Source of the DNA: Pseudoflavonifractor sp. AF19-9AC
Lineage (GTDB): Bacteria; Bacillota; Clostridia; Oscillospirales; Oscillospiraceae
Direction: 5' to 3'
Assembly (NCBI RefSeq): GCF_003478995.1
Contig: NZ_QUGI01000002.1
Coordinates: 439,907 to 484,163 of the forward strand
Length of the DNA stretch: 44,257 bases
A program made the translations under genes and the position numbers. Shown piece after piece: positions 7,279 to 14,031 of this stretch (positions are counted from its first letter, which is position 1; every line of letters starts with the position of its first letter). The notes below the pieces were generated by a model. It worked only from the letters and a program-made list of their open reading frames with translations. It did no database searches and was not told where the DNA came from.

Positions 7279-9521
7279 GAATCAAATCCATGACCGCCAC
7301 CTTCGGCAAGCTGGAAAAGGCCCGGCTGGAGCTGGGGGAGGGGCTAAACCTCATCGAGGCCCCCAACGAGGGGGGCAAATCCACCTGGTGCGCCTTCTGG
7401 CGTGCCATGCTCTACGGCATCGACACCCGGGACCGGGACAAGAAGGGCCATCTGGCGGACAAGAACCGTTATCAGCCCTGGTCGGGCGCCCCCATGGAGG
7501 GGGAGGTGGAGCTGGAGTGGCAGGGGAGGGCCGTCACCCTCCGCCGGGGTCCCCGGGGAAACACCCCTTTCGGCTCCTTCTCCGCCGTCTACACCGGGAC
7601 GGAGGAGCCGGTGCCCGGCCTCACCGCCCAGACCTGCGGGGAGCTTTTAACCGGGGTGGGCCGGGAGGTCTTTGAGCGCTCCGCGTTCATCGGCTCCGGG
7701 GGCAATCTCACCGTCACCGCCGCCCCGGAGCTGGAAAAGCGCATCGCCGCCCTGGTGTCCTCGGGGGAGGAGGACGTGTCCTACTCCCAGACGGAGGGGC
7801 GGCTCAAAGAGTGGCTCAACCGCCGGAGGGTGAATAAGAGCGTGGGTCTCATTCCCCGGCTCACCCAGGAGCTGGAGGAGGTGGAGGAGGCCCTCGCCCA
7901 GGTGGAGGAGACCGCCGGGCAGATTGCCTCCCTGGAGGCCCGCCGCGCCGCCCTGGAGGAGGCGCTGGGCCAGCTGGAGGGGGAGCGGGCCATCCACCAG
8001 CGCCTTGCCCGGCGGGACTTGGACCGCCGCTGCGCCCAGGCGGGGGAGGAGCTCCGGAAGGCTCAGGAGCAGCTGGACGCCCTCACCGCCGAGCAGGCCA
8101 AGTACGGCCCCATCCCCGATGCCGAGCACCTGAAAAAGGCCCAGGGGGAGCTTCAGTACCTGAAGGTGCTGGACGATGAGATCCGCCAGGGCACCGACGC
8201 CCTGAAGGAGGCCGAGGAGGCCTATGTCCAGGCCCAGATTGCCGCCCAGGATGAGCACTTCCAGGGCCTTTCCGCCGAGGAGGCCGTCCAGCAGGTCCAG
8301 CGCCAGCTTCACTCCGCCCAGCAGAGCCGGGACAAGGCCCGCCGCTGGAAGGTGACCGGGGGCGCTCTGCTGGCGGGGGCAGTTTTGCTGGTGGTGCTCT
8401 ATCAGCTTCTCTTCTCCGGCGCCTATCCCAGCTGGGTGGCGTTTCTGGGGCCCTGCGCCGTCCTGCTGTTTCTGTCGGGCCTCTTCTGTCTGTTCCGGGG
8501 ACGGAAAACCGCCGTTTCGGAGGAGACGGTCTGCGCCCGCTATCACGTCCAGAGCCGGGAGCAGCTGGACCAGCTGCTGCGGGATTACGCCCAGCGCTGT
8601 CAGGCCGCCCAGATTGCCGCCCAGCACTCCAAAGAGATTCGGGGCACCCTCAACGACCGGAAGGCGCGGCGGGACAACAGCTGGGCGGATATTACCGCCT
8701 TTGTCCGCACCTTCGCCCCGGAGGTGCAAAATGAATTTGGCGTCTCCGCGGCCCTGTCCCGGGCCCTGAACCTGGGACACGAGCTGGCCATGGCCAAGGA
8801 TCGGGTGGAGGAGCGCCGCCGCCGGCGGGAGGACCTGCTGGCCCAGGGGGGAAAGGACTTTGACACCCTGGAGGCCATCGTACCCCCGGAGCGCTCCCCG
8901 GAGCAGACCCTCCGGGCCCTGGAGGAGGTGTCAGGGCGGCTGGAGCAGGTGCGTCAGGCCCTCAACCAGGCCCTGGGCCGTCAGAAGGCGGTGGGCGACC
9001 CCGCCGCCCTGGCCGCCCGGAAGGAGGAGCTGCAGGAGGCTCTCCGCCGCCGGGAGGAGGAGTATGACGCCCTCACCCTGGCCATGGACGCCCTGAAACG
9101 GGCCAACACCCACCTGCAGGAGCGTTTCTCCCCCGAGCTGAACCGGCTGGCCGGGCAGTATTTAAGCCGCCTCACCGGCCAGCGGTACGCCTCGGTCACC
9201 CTCAACCGGGAGCTGGAGGGGGCCGCCGCCCGTGCGGGCGACGTGCTGCCCCGCAGCGCCCTGTACCTGTCCCGGGGCACGGCGGACCAGCTCTATCTGG
9301 CGGTGCGGCTGGCGGTGTGCCGGCTGTGCCTGCCCGAAAAGCCGCCCCTGGTGCTGGATGACGCGCTGGCCGCCTTTGACGATGAGCGGCTGGGGCTGGC
9401 CCTGGAGCTTCTGGAGGAGCTGGCCGGGGAGCAGCAGGTACTGCTCTTCACCTGCCAGAGCCGGGAGGGTGCCCTTCTGGCGGGCCGTCCCGGGGTCACC
9501 CGGCTGGCTCTGCCGGTATAA
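7275..9521 (+). CDS. SbcC/Rad50-like AAA ATPase (YhaN type)
   Basis: 748 residues. N-terminal Walker A 'NEGGKSTW' (about residues 34-41), two long Glu/Arg/Gln-rich coiled-coil stretches (about 190-350 and 430-620), a LYLSRGTADQLYLAVRLA signature motif (about 664-681) and Walker B LVLDDALAAFDDE (about 690-703). Between the coiled coils (about 355-405) are two hydrophobic helices split by a short loop, the membrane hairpin seen in Bacillus YhaN but not in soluble SbcC. Overlaps the YhaO-like nuclease gene by 4 bp, so the two subunits are made together. Expected to form a membrane-tethered Mre11-Rad50-like complex; that tethering is inferred. Confidence 0.88.
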   Translation: MRIKSMTATFGKLEKARLELGEGLNLIEAPNEGGKSTWCAFWRAMLYGIDTRDRDKKGHLADKNRYQPWSGAPMEGEVELEWQGRAVTLRRGPRGNTPFGSFSAVYTGTEEPVPGLTAQTCGELLTGVGREVFERSAFIGSGGNLTVTAAPELEKRIAALVSSGEEDVSYSQTEGRLKEWLNRRRVNKSVGLIPRLTQELEEVEEALAQVEETAGQIASLEARRAALEEALGQLEGERAIHQRLARRDLDRRCAQAGEELRKAQEQLDALTAEQAKYGPIPDAEHLKKAQGELQYLKVLDDEIRQGTDALKEAEEAYVQAQIAAQDEHFQGLSAEEAVQQVQRQLHSAQQSRDKARRWKVTGGALLAGAVLLVVLYQLLFSGAYPSWVAFLGPCAVLLFLSGLFCLFRGRKTAVSEETVCARYHVQSREQLDQLLRDYAQRCQAAQIAAQHSKEIRGTLNDRKARRDNSWADITAFVRTFAPEVQNEFGVSAALSRALNLGHELAMAKDRVEERRRRREDLLAQGGKDFDTLEAIVPPERSPEQTLRALEEVSGRLEQVRQALNQALGRQKAVGDPAALAARKEELQEALRRREEEYDALTLAMDALKRANTHLQERFSPELNRLAGQYLSRLTGQRYASVTLNRELEGAAARAGDVLPRSALYLSRGTADQLYLAVRLAVCRLCLPEKPPLVLDDALAAFDDERLGLALELLEELAGEQQVLLFTCQSREGALLAGRPGVTRLALPV

Positions 9522-9524
9522 GAG

Positions 9525-9553
9525 TTGCATTTCCCGGAAAAAAAGCATATAAT
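9525..9553 (+). promoter_or_regulatory. Promoter of lepB
   Basis: TTGCAT (9525-9530), 17-bp spacer, TATAAT (9548-9553), starting 3 bp after the stop codon of the YhaN-like gene. It gives signal peptidase its own transcription. Confidence 0.7.
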
Positions 9554-9606
9554 GCTCCCATTCCATCATTGGTCCGTCCCCGGTTGGGACGAAGGAGGAG
9601 ATCCCC

Positions 9607-10224
9607 TTGTCTGAAGAATTTGAATCCAACATCCCTCCCCAGGAGGAGATTGTCCCGGAGGACGCCGCCCCCGACGGGGAGGAGCGTAAACCCGGCCGGG
9701 AGCTTTTCGAGTGGCTCCAGATGATCATGGGCTGCGTCCTGGTGGCGGTGGTGCTCTTTAACTGCTTTGCCCGGCTCACCCGGGTGGACGGCGACTCCAT
9801 GAACAACACCCTGGAAAACGGCGAGCTCATGCTGGTTTGGTCCCTGGGCTACACCCCCAAGCAGGGGGACATTGTAGTTCTGAACAAGACCACCGCTGAT
9901 TTCCTGGGTAACCGGGCCATTGTCAAGCGGGTCATTGCCACTGGCGGCCAGACGGTGGACATCGACTACAACACCGGCACCGTCTATGTGGACGGGGAGC
10001 CTCTGGACGAGCCTTATATCCGGGAGGAGATGTACCTGCCCTATGTCTCCACCATGCAGCAGACCCACTGGGAGGTGCCGGAGGGGTCCATCTTTGTCAT
10101 GGGCGACAACCGCAACGCCTCCACCGACAGCCGGGATGACCGGCTGGGCACCATTGATGAGGACTATGTCCTTGGTAAAGTGGTGCTGGGGCTGTGGCCC
10201 CTGTCCCGGGTTGGGGCCATGTAA
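9607..10224 (+). CDS. lepB: Signal peptidase I
   Basis: 205 residues. An acidic cytoplasmic N-terminus, one membrane helix (about 37-54), then the catalytic box 'VDGDSMNNTL' with the nucleophile Ser64, the Lys-containing box 'GNRAIVKRV' with general base Lys107, and the C-terminal box 'GDNRNASTDSRD' (about 166-177). This is the S26 family enzyme that removes signal peptides from Sec-exported proteins at the outer face of the membrane. The TTG start has GGAGGAG about 7 bp upstream, and no better ATG exists before the helix. It has its own promoter and is closed by a strong terminator. Confidence 0.94.
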   Translation: MSEEFESNIPPQEEIVPEDAAPDGEERKPGRELFEWLQMIMGCVLVAVVLFNCFARLTRVDGDSMNNTLENGELMLVWSLGYTPKQGDIVVLNKTTADFLGNRAIVKRVIATGGQTVDIDYNTGTVYVDGEPLDEPYIREEMYLPYVSTMQQTHWEVPEGSIFVMGDNRNASTDSRDDRLGTIDEDYVLGKVVLGLWPLSRVGAM

Positions 10225-10286
10225 GCGGCCTGCTGCCTCTCTGCGTTTGGAACAAACGATTTTACGCGAAGTCCGGACCTGTTTTG

Positions 10287-10315
10287 CCGGCCGCCCGTTG
10301 GGCGGCCGGTTTTTT
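10287..10315 (+). terminator. Intrinsic terminator of lepB
   Basis: CCGGCCGCCC / GGGCGGCCGG, a 10-bp perfect stem with a GTT loop, followed by six T. Confidence 0.92.
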
Positions 10316-10390
10316 GTTGTGACCCATATTAGGTTTGCAGGGACAAAAACGGGATGTGGGGATTTTTCCTGCGGGTGGGGAGGGGATGGT

Positions 10391-11084
10391 TTCGCCTGCG
10401 GGCGAGTAACTTTCTGTACGGACAGAAAGTTACCAAAGAACCGTCAAAGGGGAGAGGGATTTCGATTTCCCCCCTGATAGAAATTCCATCCCCTTGAAAC
10501 GACCAATCTCGTCCTCGCGGACTTCATATCCTTCGCCTCGTCCTAAAGGACAAGGCTCACTCATTTCGTCGCTCGTCCTCTCCCAATGGAACCCGCTTCG
10601 CTGGGCTTCCATTGGGTCCCCATTGCGGCCCCCTATTGGATGTACCCCCCGGGGGCTGGCGGTGCCCTAAACCATTCAGCGGTGAACCGTCCGAGCAGGC
10701 AACGAGACCCGCTGACGGGTGCGGCACCGGAATGTGGGTGCGTCTCACAGTGCGTTTCCGCCAATCCGGAGTACTTTCCAGCGGCGAAGCGTCCACCCAA
10801 GCCCTTCCGCGAGAGCTGGAAAGCAGGCGCGATACCTCTTGTAGAAGTAGGTGGTCATTCAACCAAACCTTAGCGGCAGCGATTGGCGCACAGACACGCA
10901 TCCTGGGCTTTTCCCGCGCCGGTTGGGTATGTTCCACTTTCTTGGTGGCTCCCCCGTAAAATATATGGGGGTCCGGGGGCAGGCGGCATAAAAACACGGA
11001 GTGTTTTTCGAGACGCCATCCCCCGGTGGCGTTTTGCCTACTTTGCCGACATGGGCAAAGTAGGTCGCCCCGCAGGGCGAAATT
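10391..11084 (-). repeat. Large structured intergenic element, copy A (about 694 bp)
   Basis: Most diverged of four copies, in reverse orientation. The left end has the terminal repeat TTCGCCTGCGGGCGAGT (10391-10407) and a 12-bp hairpin GTAACTTTCTGT/ACAGAAAGTTAC (10406-10433). The right end has hairpin CCTACTTTGCC/GGCAAAGTAGG (11037-11064) and terminal palindrome TCGCCCCGCAGGGCGA (11065-11080). The body shares long blocks with copies B-D (e.g. GTACATCCAATAGGGGG and GCGCGGGAAAAGCCCAGGA on the element strand). It has an extra ~115 bp with its own hairpin (10582-10616), and two 5' hairpins of unrelated sequence at homologous positions (10990-11008, 11013-11032). Open frames here differ from those in other copies, so no gene is called. 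Fills the lepB-DUF3793 gap together with unremarkable flanks. Confidence 0.85.
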
Positions 11085-11178
11085 TCCCCTACCCCGCCCG
11101 CAGGCAAAGCATCCCGTCTATTCCGTCCATCAAGTGAGACAGTCGAACAGGCAAGTCACATTCTCCCGCAGATTTTTC

Positions 11179-11230
11179 TTGACAAGGCCTCTCCGGTATG
11201 GTATTTTGTCATTGGTTAGCAAGCGCTAAC
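11179..11230 (+). promoter_or_regulatory. Strong promoter with palindromic operator (DUF3793-flavodoxin operon)
   Basis: Consensus TTGACA (11179-11184), 17-bp spacer, TATTTT (11202-11207). The palindrome GTTAGC-AAGC-GCTAAC (11215-11230), extendable by TTG/TAA on the outside, starts where transcription should begin. A repressor bound there would block initiation. The GTTAG-N6-CTAAC format resembles sites of DtxR/IdeR-type metal regulators; that assignment is inference. Confidence 0.7.
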
Positions 11231-11253
11231 TAATGACAACCAACATCTACCGC

Positions 11254-11276
11254 CTGCCCCTTGGGCAGTTTCTTTT
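11254..11276 (+). terminator. Possible leader terminator (attenuator)
   Basis: CTGCCC-CTT-GGGCAG (11254-11268) followed by TTTCTTTT, between the promoter and the first gene. The stem is only 6 bp, so termination would be partial. Confidence 0.4.
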
Positions 11277-11285
11277 CCCCATATA

Positions 11286-11301
11286 GTTAGCTATAACTAA
11301 C
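11286..11301 (+). promoter_or_regulatory. Second GTTAG-N6-CTAAC palindrome, just upstream of the RBS
   Basis: GTTAG-CTATAA-CTAAC, extended to a perfect 7-bp arm (TAGTTAG / CTAACTA, 11284-11303). It ends right at the AAAAGGAGG ribosome binding site (about 11303-11311). It has the same half-sites and spacing as the site at 11215-11230. Confidence 0.6.
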
Positions 11302-11318
11302 TAAAAGGAGGCCTCACC

Positions 11319-11888
11319 ATGGAATCTCATTCTCCCAATTTTGAACGCACCCTGGCCTGGCTGTGCGCTCCCTCCCTGGCGGGCATCAAGCCGGCGGATC
11401 TCATCTCCTACCGCCCGGAGGAGGGGGAGCCGGCGGACCTCCCCGCCCGATACGACGCCATGCTGGCCCCCCGGGGCATCCGGGTGCGGGCGCTGTGCCG
11501 CTGTCCCCGGGGCTGTCTCCTGCTGGTGTACCGGCCGGAGCGGCTGGAGCGCTCCCTGTCCGACCCCCGGGTGCGGGAGCTGCTGGTGGAGGCGGGCTAC
11601 CCGGCCCAGGGCGACCTGGAGACCATGCTGTCGGTGCTGTCCGGGCGGCTGGGGCAGGGGGGCCCCTTCCCCCACGAGGTGGGGCTCTTCCTGGGCTATC
11701 CCCCGGAGGACGTGGAGGGCTTCTGCCGCAATGGCGGCCGCAACTATAAGCTCAGCGGCCCCTGGAAGGTGTACGGCCATGTGGAGGAGGCCAAGGTCCG
11801 GTTTGAGACCTTCCGCCGCTGCCGGGACACCCTGTACCGCCGTGTGGAGGAGGGCCGCACCCTGGCCCAGATCTTCCCGGCGGCCTGA
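11319..11888 (+). CDS. DUF3793 family protein
   Basis: 189 residues, soluble. It carries the DUF3793 pattern: an N-terminal 'LAWLCAPSLAGIKPADLI', a central 'HEVGLFLGYPPEDVEGFC' (about 126-143) and 'WKVYGHVEEAKVRFETFRRC' (about 150-169). The family has no established biochemical role. In many clostridia it sits with flavodoxin and ferrous iron transport genes, and here the next gene is a flavodoxin in the same operon. A strong promoter and two identical-format palindromes precede it, pointing to metal- or redox-responsive control (inference). Good AAAAGGAGG site 8 bp before the ATG. Confidence 0.85.
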   Translation: MESHSPNFERTLAWLCAPSLAGIKPADLISYRPEEGEPADLPARYDAMLAPRGIRVRALCRCPRGCLLLVYRPERLERSLSDPRVRELLVEAGYPAQGDLETMLSVLSGRLGQGGPFPHEVGLFLGYPPEDVEGFCRNGGRNYKLSGPWKVYGHVEEAKVRFETFRRCRDTLYRRVEEGRTLAQIFPAA

Positions 11889-11954
11889 CGCCTGTAACCG
11901 CTCCGGCGGATTGCAGATATACCACTTCAACAAACCGAATTGGAGGTTCTGATT

Positions 11955-12383
11955 ATGAGTAAAATGGCTGTTATCTACTGGTCCATGTCCGGCAACACGG
12001 AGGCCATGGCCAGCGCCATCGCCGAGGGCGCCCGGGGCGCTGGGGCCGAGGTGGACCTGATGCAGGTGAGCGAGGTGTCAGTGGACCAGGCCCTCAGCTA
12101 TCCGCTGCTGGCTCTGGGCTGCCCGGCCATGGGGGCCGAAGTGCTGGAGGAGTCGGAGTTTGAGCCCTTCTTCGCCCAGCTGGAGGGCCGGCTCAGCGGC
12201 AAGAAGGTGGCCCTGTTCGGCTCCTACGGCTGGGGCGACGGCCAGTGGATGCGGGACTGGCAGGCCCGCACCGAGGGGGCCAACGCCAATCTCTACCAGG
12301 AGGGCCTCATGGTCAACGAGACCCCGGACGACGCCGCTCTGGAGCAGTGCCGCGCCTTCGGCGCCGGTTTCGCCGCTTTTTGA
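11955..12383 (+). CDS. Short-chain flavodoxin
   Basis: 142 residues, the size of short-chain flavodoxins. The phosphate-binding loop SMSGNTEAMA (about residues 9-18), 'LGCPAMGAEVLEESEF' (about 53-68) and 'KKVALFGSYGWGDGQWM' (about 83-99), which contacts the flavin ring, are all present. It carries single electrons as an FMN protein and commonly replaces ferredoxin under iron limitation. ATG 11955 is chosen because GGAGG lies 8 bp upstream; the in-frame TTG at 11940 is part of that leader. Second gene of the operon after DUF3793, 66 bp downstream. Confidence 0.92.
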   Translation: MSKMAVIYWSMSGNTEAMASAIAEGARGAGAEVDLMQVSEVSVDQALSYPLLALGCPAMGAEVLEESEFEPFFAQLEGRLSGKKVALFGSYGWGDGQWMRDWQARTEGANANLYQEGLMVNETPDDAALEQCRAFGAGFAAF

Positions 12384-12404
12384 TTTGGATTTTCTCCTCT
12401 CTTT

Positions 12405-12437
12405 GGGTCCGCGCTTTTGCAGCGCGGGCCCCTTTTT
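12405..12437 (+). terminator. Intrinsic terminator after flavodoxin
   Basis: GGGTCCGCGC / GCGCGGGCCC stem (one G-T pair) with a 7-base loop, then five T. Confidence 0.88.
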
Positions 12438-12438
12438 A

Positions 12439-12467
12439 TTGCATTTGGGCCCGCTTTGGTGTAAAAT
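12439..12467 (+). promoter_or_regulatory. Promoter of the zinc-ribbon/PNP operon
   Basis: TTGCAT (12439-12444), 17-bp spacer, TAAAAT (12462-12467), directly after the preceding terminator. Confidence 0.65.
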
Positions 12468-12508
12468 AGGGGTACCCTGAATTTGGAAACACGGAAAGGA
12501 GCCTCTTT

Positions 12509-12904
12509 ATGGACGATAAGGTAAAGGAACTGATGGACCGAATCCGCGGCACCGCGTCGGTGGCGGCCGACGCCTGCGCCGACACTGCCCGGGTGGCCGG
12601 GAAGAAGGCCGGGCAGATGGTGGACGTGGCCAAGCTGAACGTGCAGCTCTTTGACCTGAACGGGGAGTTCAACGACATCCTGCGCCAGCTGGGCCAGGTG
12701 ATGTACAACACCCACAAGGGCCAGACGCCCGAGGAGGACCCCCTGCCCCAGCTGCTGGCCCAGGCGGACGAGACCGCCGGCAAGATCGCCGACATCAAGG
12801 CCCGCATCGCCGACCTGCGTCAGGCCCAGACCTGCCCCGGCTGCGGCGCGCCCTGCGGCAAGGAGGACCAGTTCTGCCGCCGCTGCGGCACCAAGCTTTC
12901 CTGA
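12509..12904 (+). CDS. Small helical protein with C-terminal zinc ribbon
   Basis: 131 residues. An Ala-rich helical N-terminal part (about 1-105, predicted amphipathic/coiled-coil, 'VAKLNVQLFDLNGEFNDILRQLGQVMY') is followed by a zinc ribbon with two pairs of cysteines (CPGCG...CRRCG, about 112-128). Such proteins are common in Oscillospiraceae and Lachnospiraceae, usually annotated only as zinc-ribbon proteins; the function is unknown. Ribosome site AAAGGAG precedes the ATG. It is first in a unit with the purine nucleoside phosphorylase gene 13 bp downstream. Confidence 0.82.
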   Translation: MDDKVKELMDRIRGTASVAADACADTARVAGKKAGQMVDVAKLNVQLFDLNGEFNDILRQLGQVMYNTHKGQTPEEDPLPQLLAQADETAGKIADIKARIADLRQAQTCPGCGAPCGKEDQFCRRCGTKLS

Positions 12905-12917
12905 AGGAGCACATTCT

Positions 12918-13742
12918 ATGACCCATACAATGGAACACTACCACCAGAGTGCCGGGGCCATCCGGTCCCGGCTGGGTGGTTTTACGCCTAAAATTGCCCT
13001 GATTCTGGGCTCCGGCCTGGGCTTTTTGGGGGACGAGGTGGAAAACCCCATCGCCGTGGACTACAAGGACATCCCCCACTTCAAAACCTCCACCGCCCCC
13101 GGCCACAAGGGCCGCCTGGTCTTCGGCACCCTGGAGGGGCAGAATGTGGCGGTGATGCAGGGCCGGATGCACCACTACGAGGGCTACTCCTACGAGGAGG
13201 TGGCCTACGCCGTGCGGGTGCTGCGGCTGCTGGGCTGCGACACCCTCATCGTCACCAACGCCGCCGGCTGCGTGCGCACCGACTGGCAGGCGGGGGACCT
13301 GATGCTCATCACCGACCACATCAAGATGTTCTCCGAGTCCCCCCTCCGTGGGGAAAACCTGCCCGAGTTCGGTCCCCGCTTCCCCGACGCCTCCCATCTC
13401 TACACCCCGCGACTGCGCCAGCTGGCCCATGAGGCCGCCGGCGAGCTGGGCATTCCCCTGCGGGAGGGCGTCTACTTCTACTGCTACGGCCCCCAGTACG
13501 AAACCCCGGCGGAGATCCGGGCCGCCCGGATTCTGGGCGGGGACGCGGTGGGCATGTCCACCGCCCCGGAGGTCATTGTGGCCGGCCACTGCGGCATGGA
13601 GGTGCTGGGCTTCACCCTGCTCTCCAACATGGCCGCCGGCATTCTGGACCAGCCCCTCAGCGAGCAGGAGGTGCTGGACGCCGCCGAGGCCGCCCGGGAG
13701 AAGTTCTCCGGCCTCATTCGGGCCTGCCTGCGGAAGCTGTAA
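12918..13742 (+). CDS. punA: Purine nucleoside phosphorylase (inosine/guanosine type)
   Basis: 274 residues, the length of trimeric class PNPs. Motifs: phosphate loop GSGLG (about 32-36), 'QGRMHHYEGYS' (about 80-90), TNAAG (about 114-118), 'YGPQYETPAEIR' (about 191-202), and 'GDAVGMSTAPEVIVA' (about 208-222). It splits purine (deoxy)nucleosides with phosphate to free base and ribose-1-phosphate, for salvage. Cotranscribed with an MTA/SAH deaminase two genes on, whose inosine-type products are plausible substrates (inference). Confidence 0.94.
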   Translation: MTHTMEHYHQSAGAIRSRLGGFTPKIALILGSGLGFLGDEVENPIAVDYKDIPHFKTSTAPGHKGRLVFGTLEGQNVAVMQGRMHHYEGYSYEEVAYAVRVLRLLGCDTLIVTNAAGCVRTDWQAGDLMLITDHIKMFSESPLRGENLPEFGPRFPDASHLYTPRLRQLAHEAAGELGIPLREGVYFYCYGPQYETPAEIRAARILGGDAVGMSTAPEVIVAGHCGMEVLGFTLLSNMAAGILDQPLSEQEVLDAAEAAREKFSGLIRACLRKL

Positions 13743-13775
13743 CCCTCCCATTTCGCGCCAAAGGAGCTGTTGAAT

Positions 13776-14030
13776 ATGATTACCCCCTTTAACCGCGCGG
13801 AATTGCTCATCACTTATGACTTCAACCGCCTCAGCCAGGTGCGGGACGCCCTGGCCGGGGCGGGGATTGATTATGCCTACCGCTTCAAGGATCTGGGCAG
13901 CCCCACCTTCGGCGGGACCCGAAGCCGCAGCGGTACCTTCGGCATGAACCAGGAAGTACGGACCGAATACAAGCTGTACGTCCACAAAAGGGACCTGGCG
14001 CATGCCCAGGCAGTAATACGAGGAGTTTAA
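13776..14030 (+). CDS. Small DUF2007-like protein
   Basis: 84 residues. 'AELLITYDFNRLSQVRDALAGAGIDYAYR' resembles the ferredoxin-like alpha/beta fold of DUF2007 (putative signal-transducing) proteins, and 'TEYKLYVHKRDLAHAQAVI' supplies the closing strand and helix. No catalytic residues are apparent. ATG 13776 has AAAGGAG 9 bp upstream; the TTG at 13770 lies within the spacer. It sits between the PNP and MTA/SAH deaminase genes, one base before the latter, so it is probably cotranslated. Function unknown. Confidence 0.75.
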   Translation: MITPFNRAELLITYDFNRLSQVRDALAGAGIDYAYRFKDLGSPTFGGTRSRSGTFGMNQEVRTEYKLYVHKRDLAHAQAVIRGV

Positions 14031-14031
14031 T

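Noticed and set aside
10391..11084. Known large ncRNAs (ROOL, OLE, GOLLD, HEARO) as an explanation for the element
   Set aside because: Size is similar to ROOL/OLE, but I recognise none of their sequence motifs, and several copies with terminal inverted repeats are atypical. Cannot be excluded without a covariance-model search.
12468..12508. Purine riboswitch in front of the zinc-ribbon/punA operon
   Set aside because: The leader is only about 40 nt, too short for an aptamer plus expression platform.
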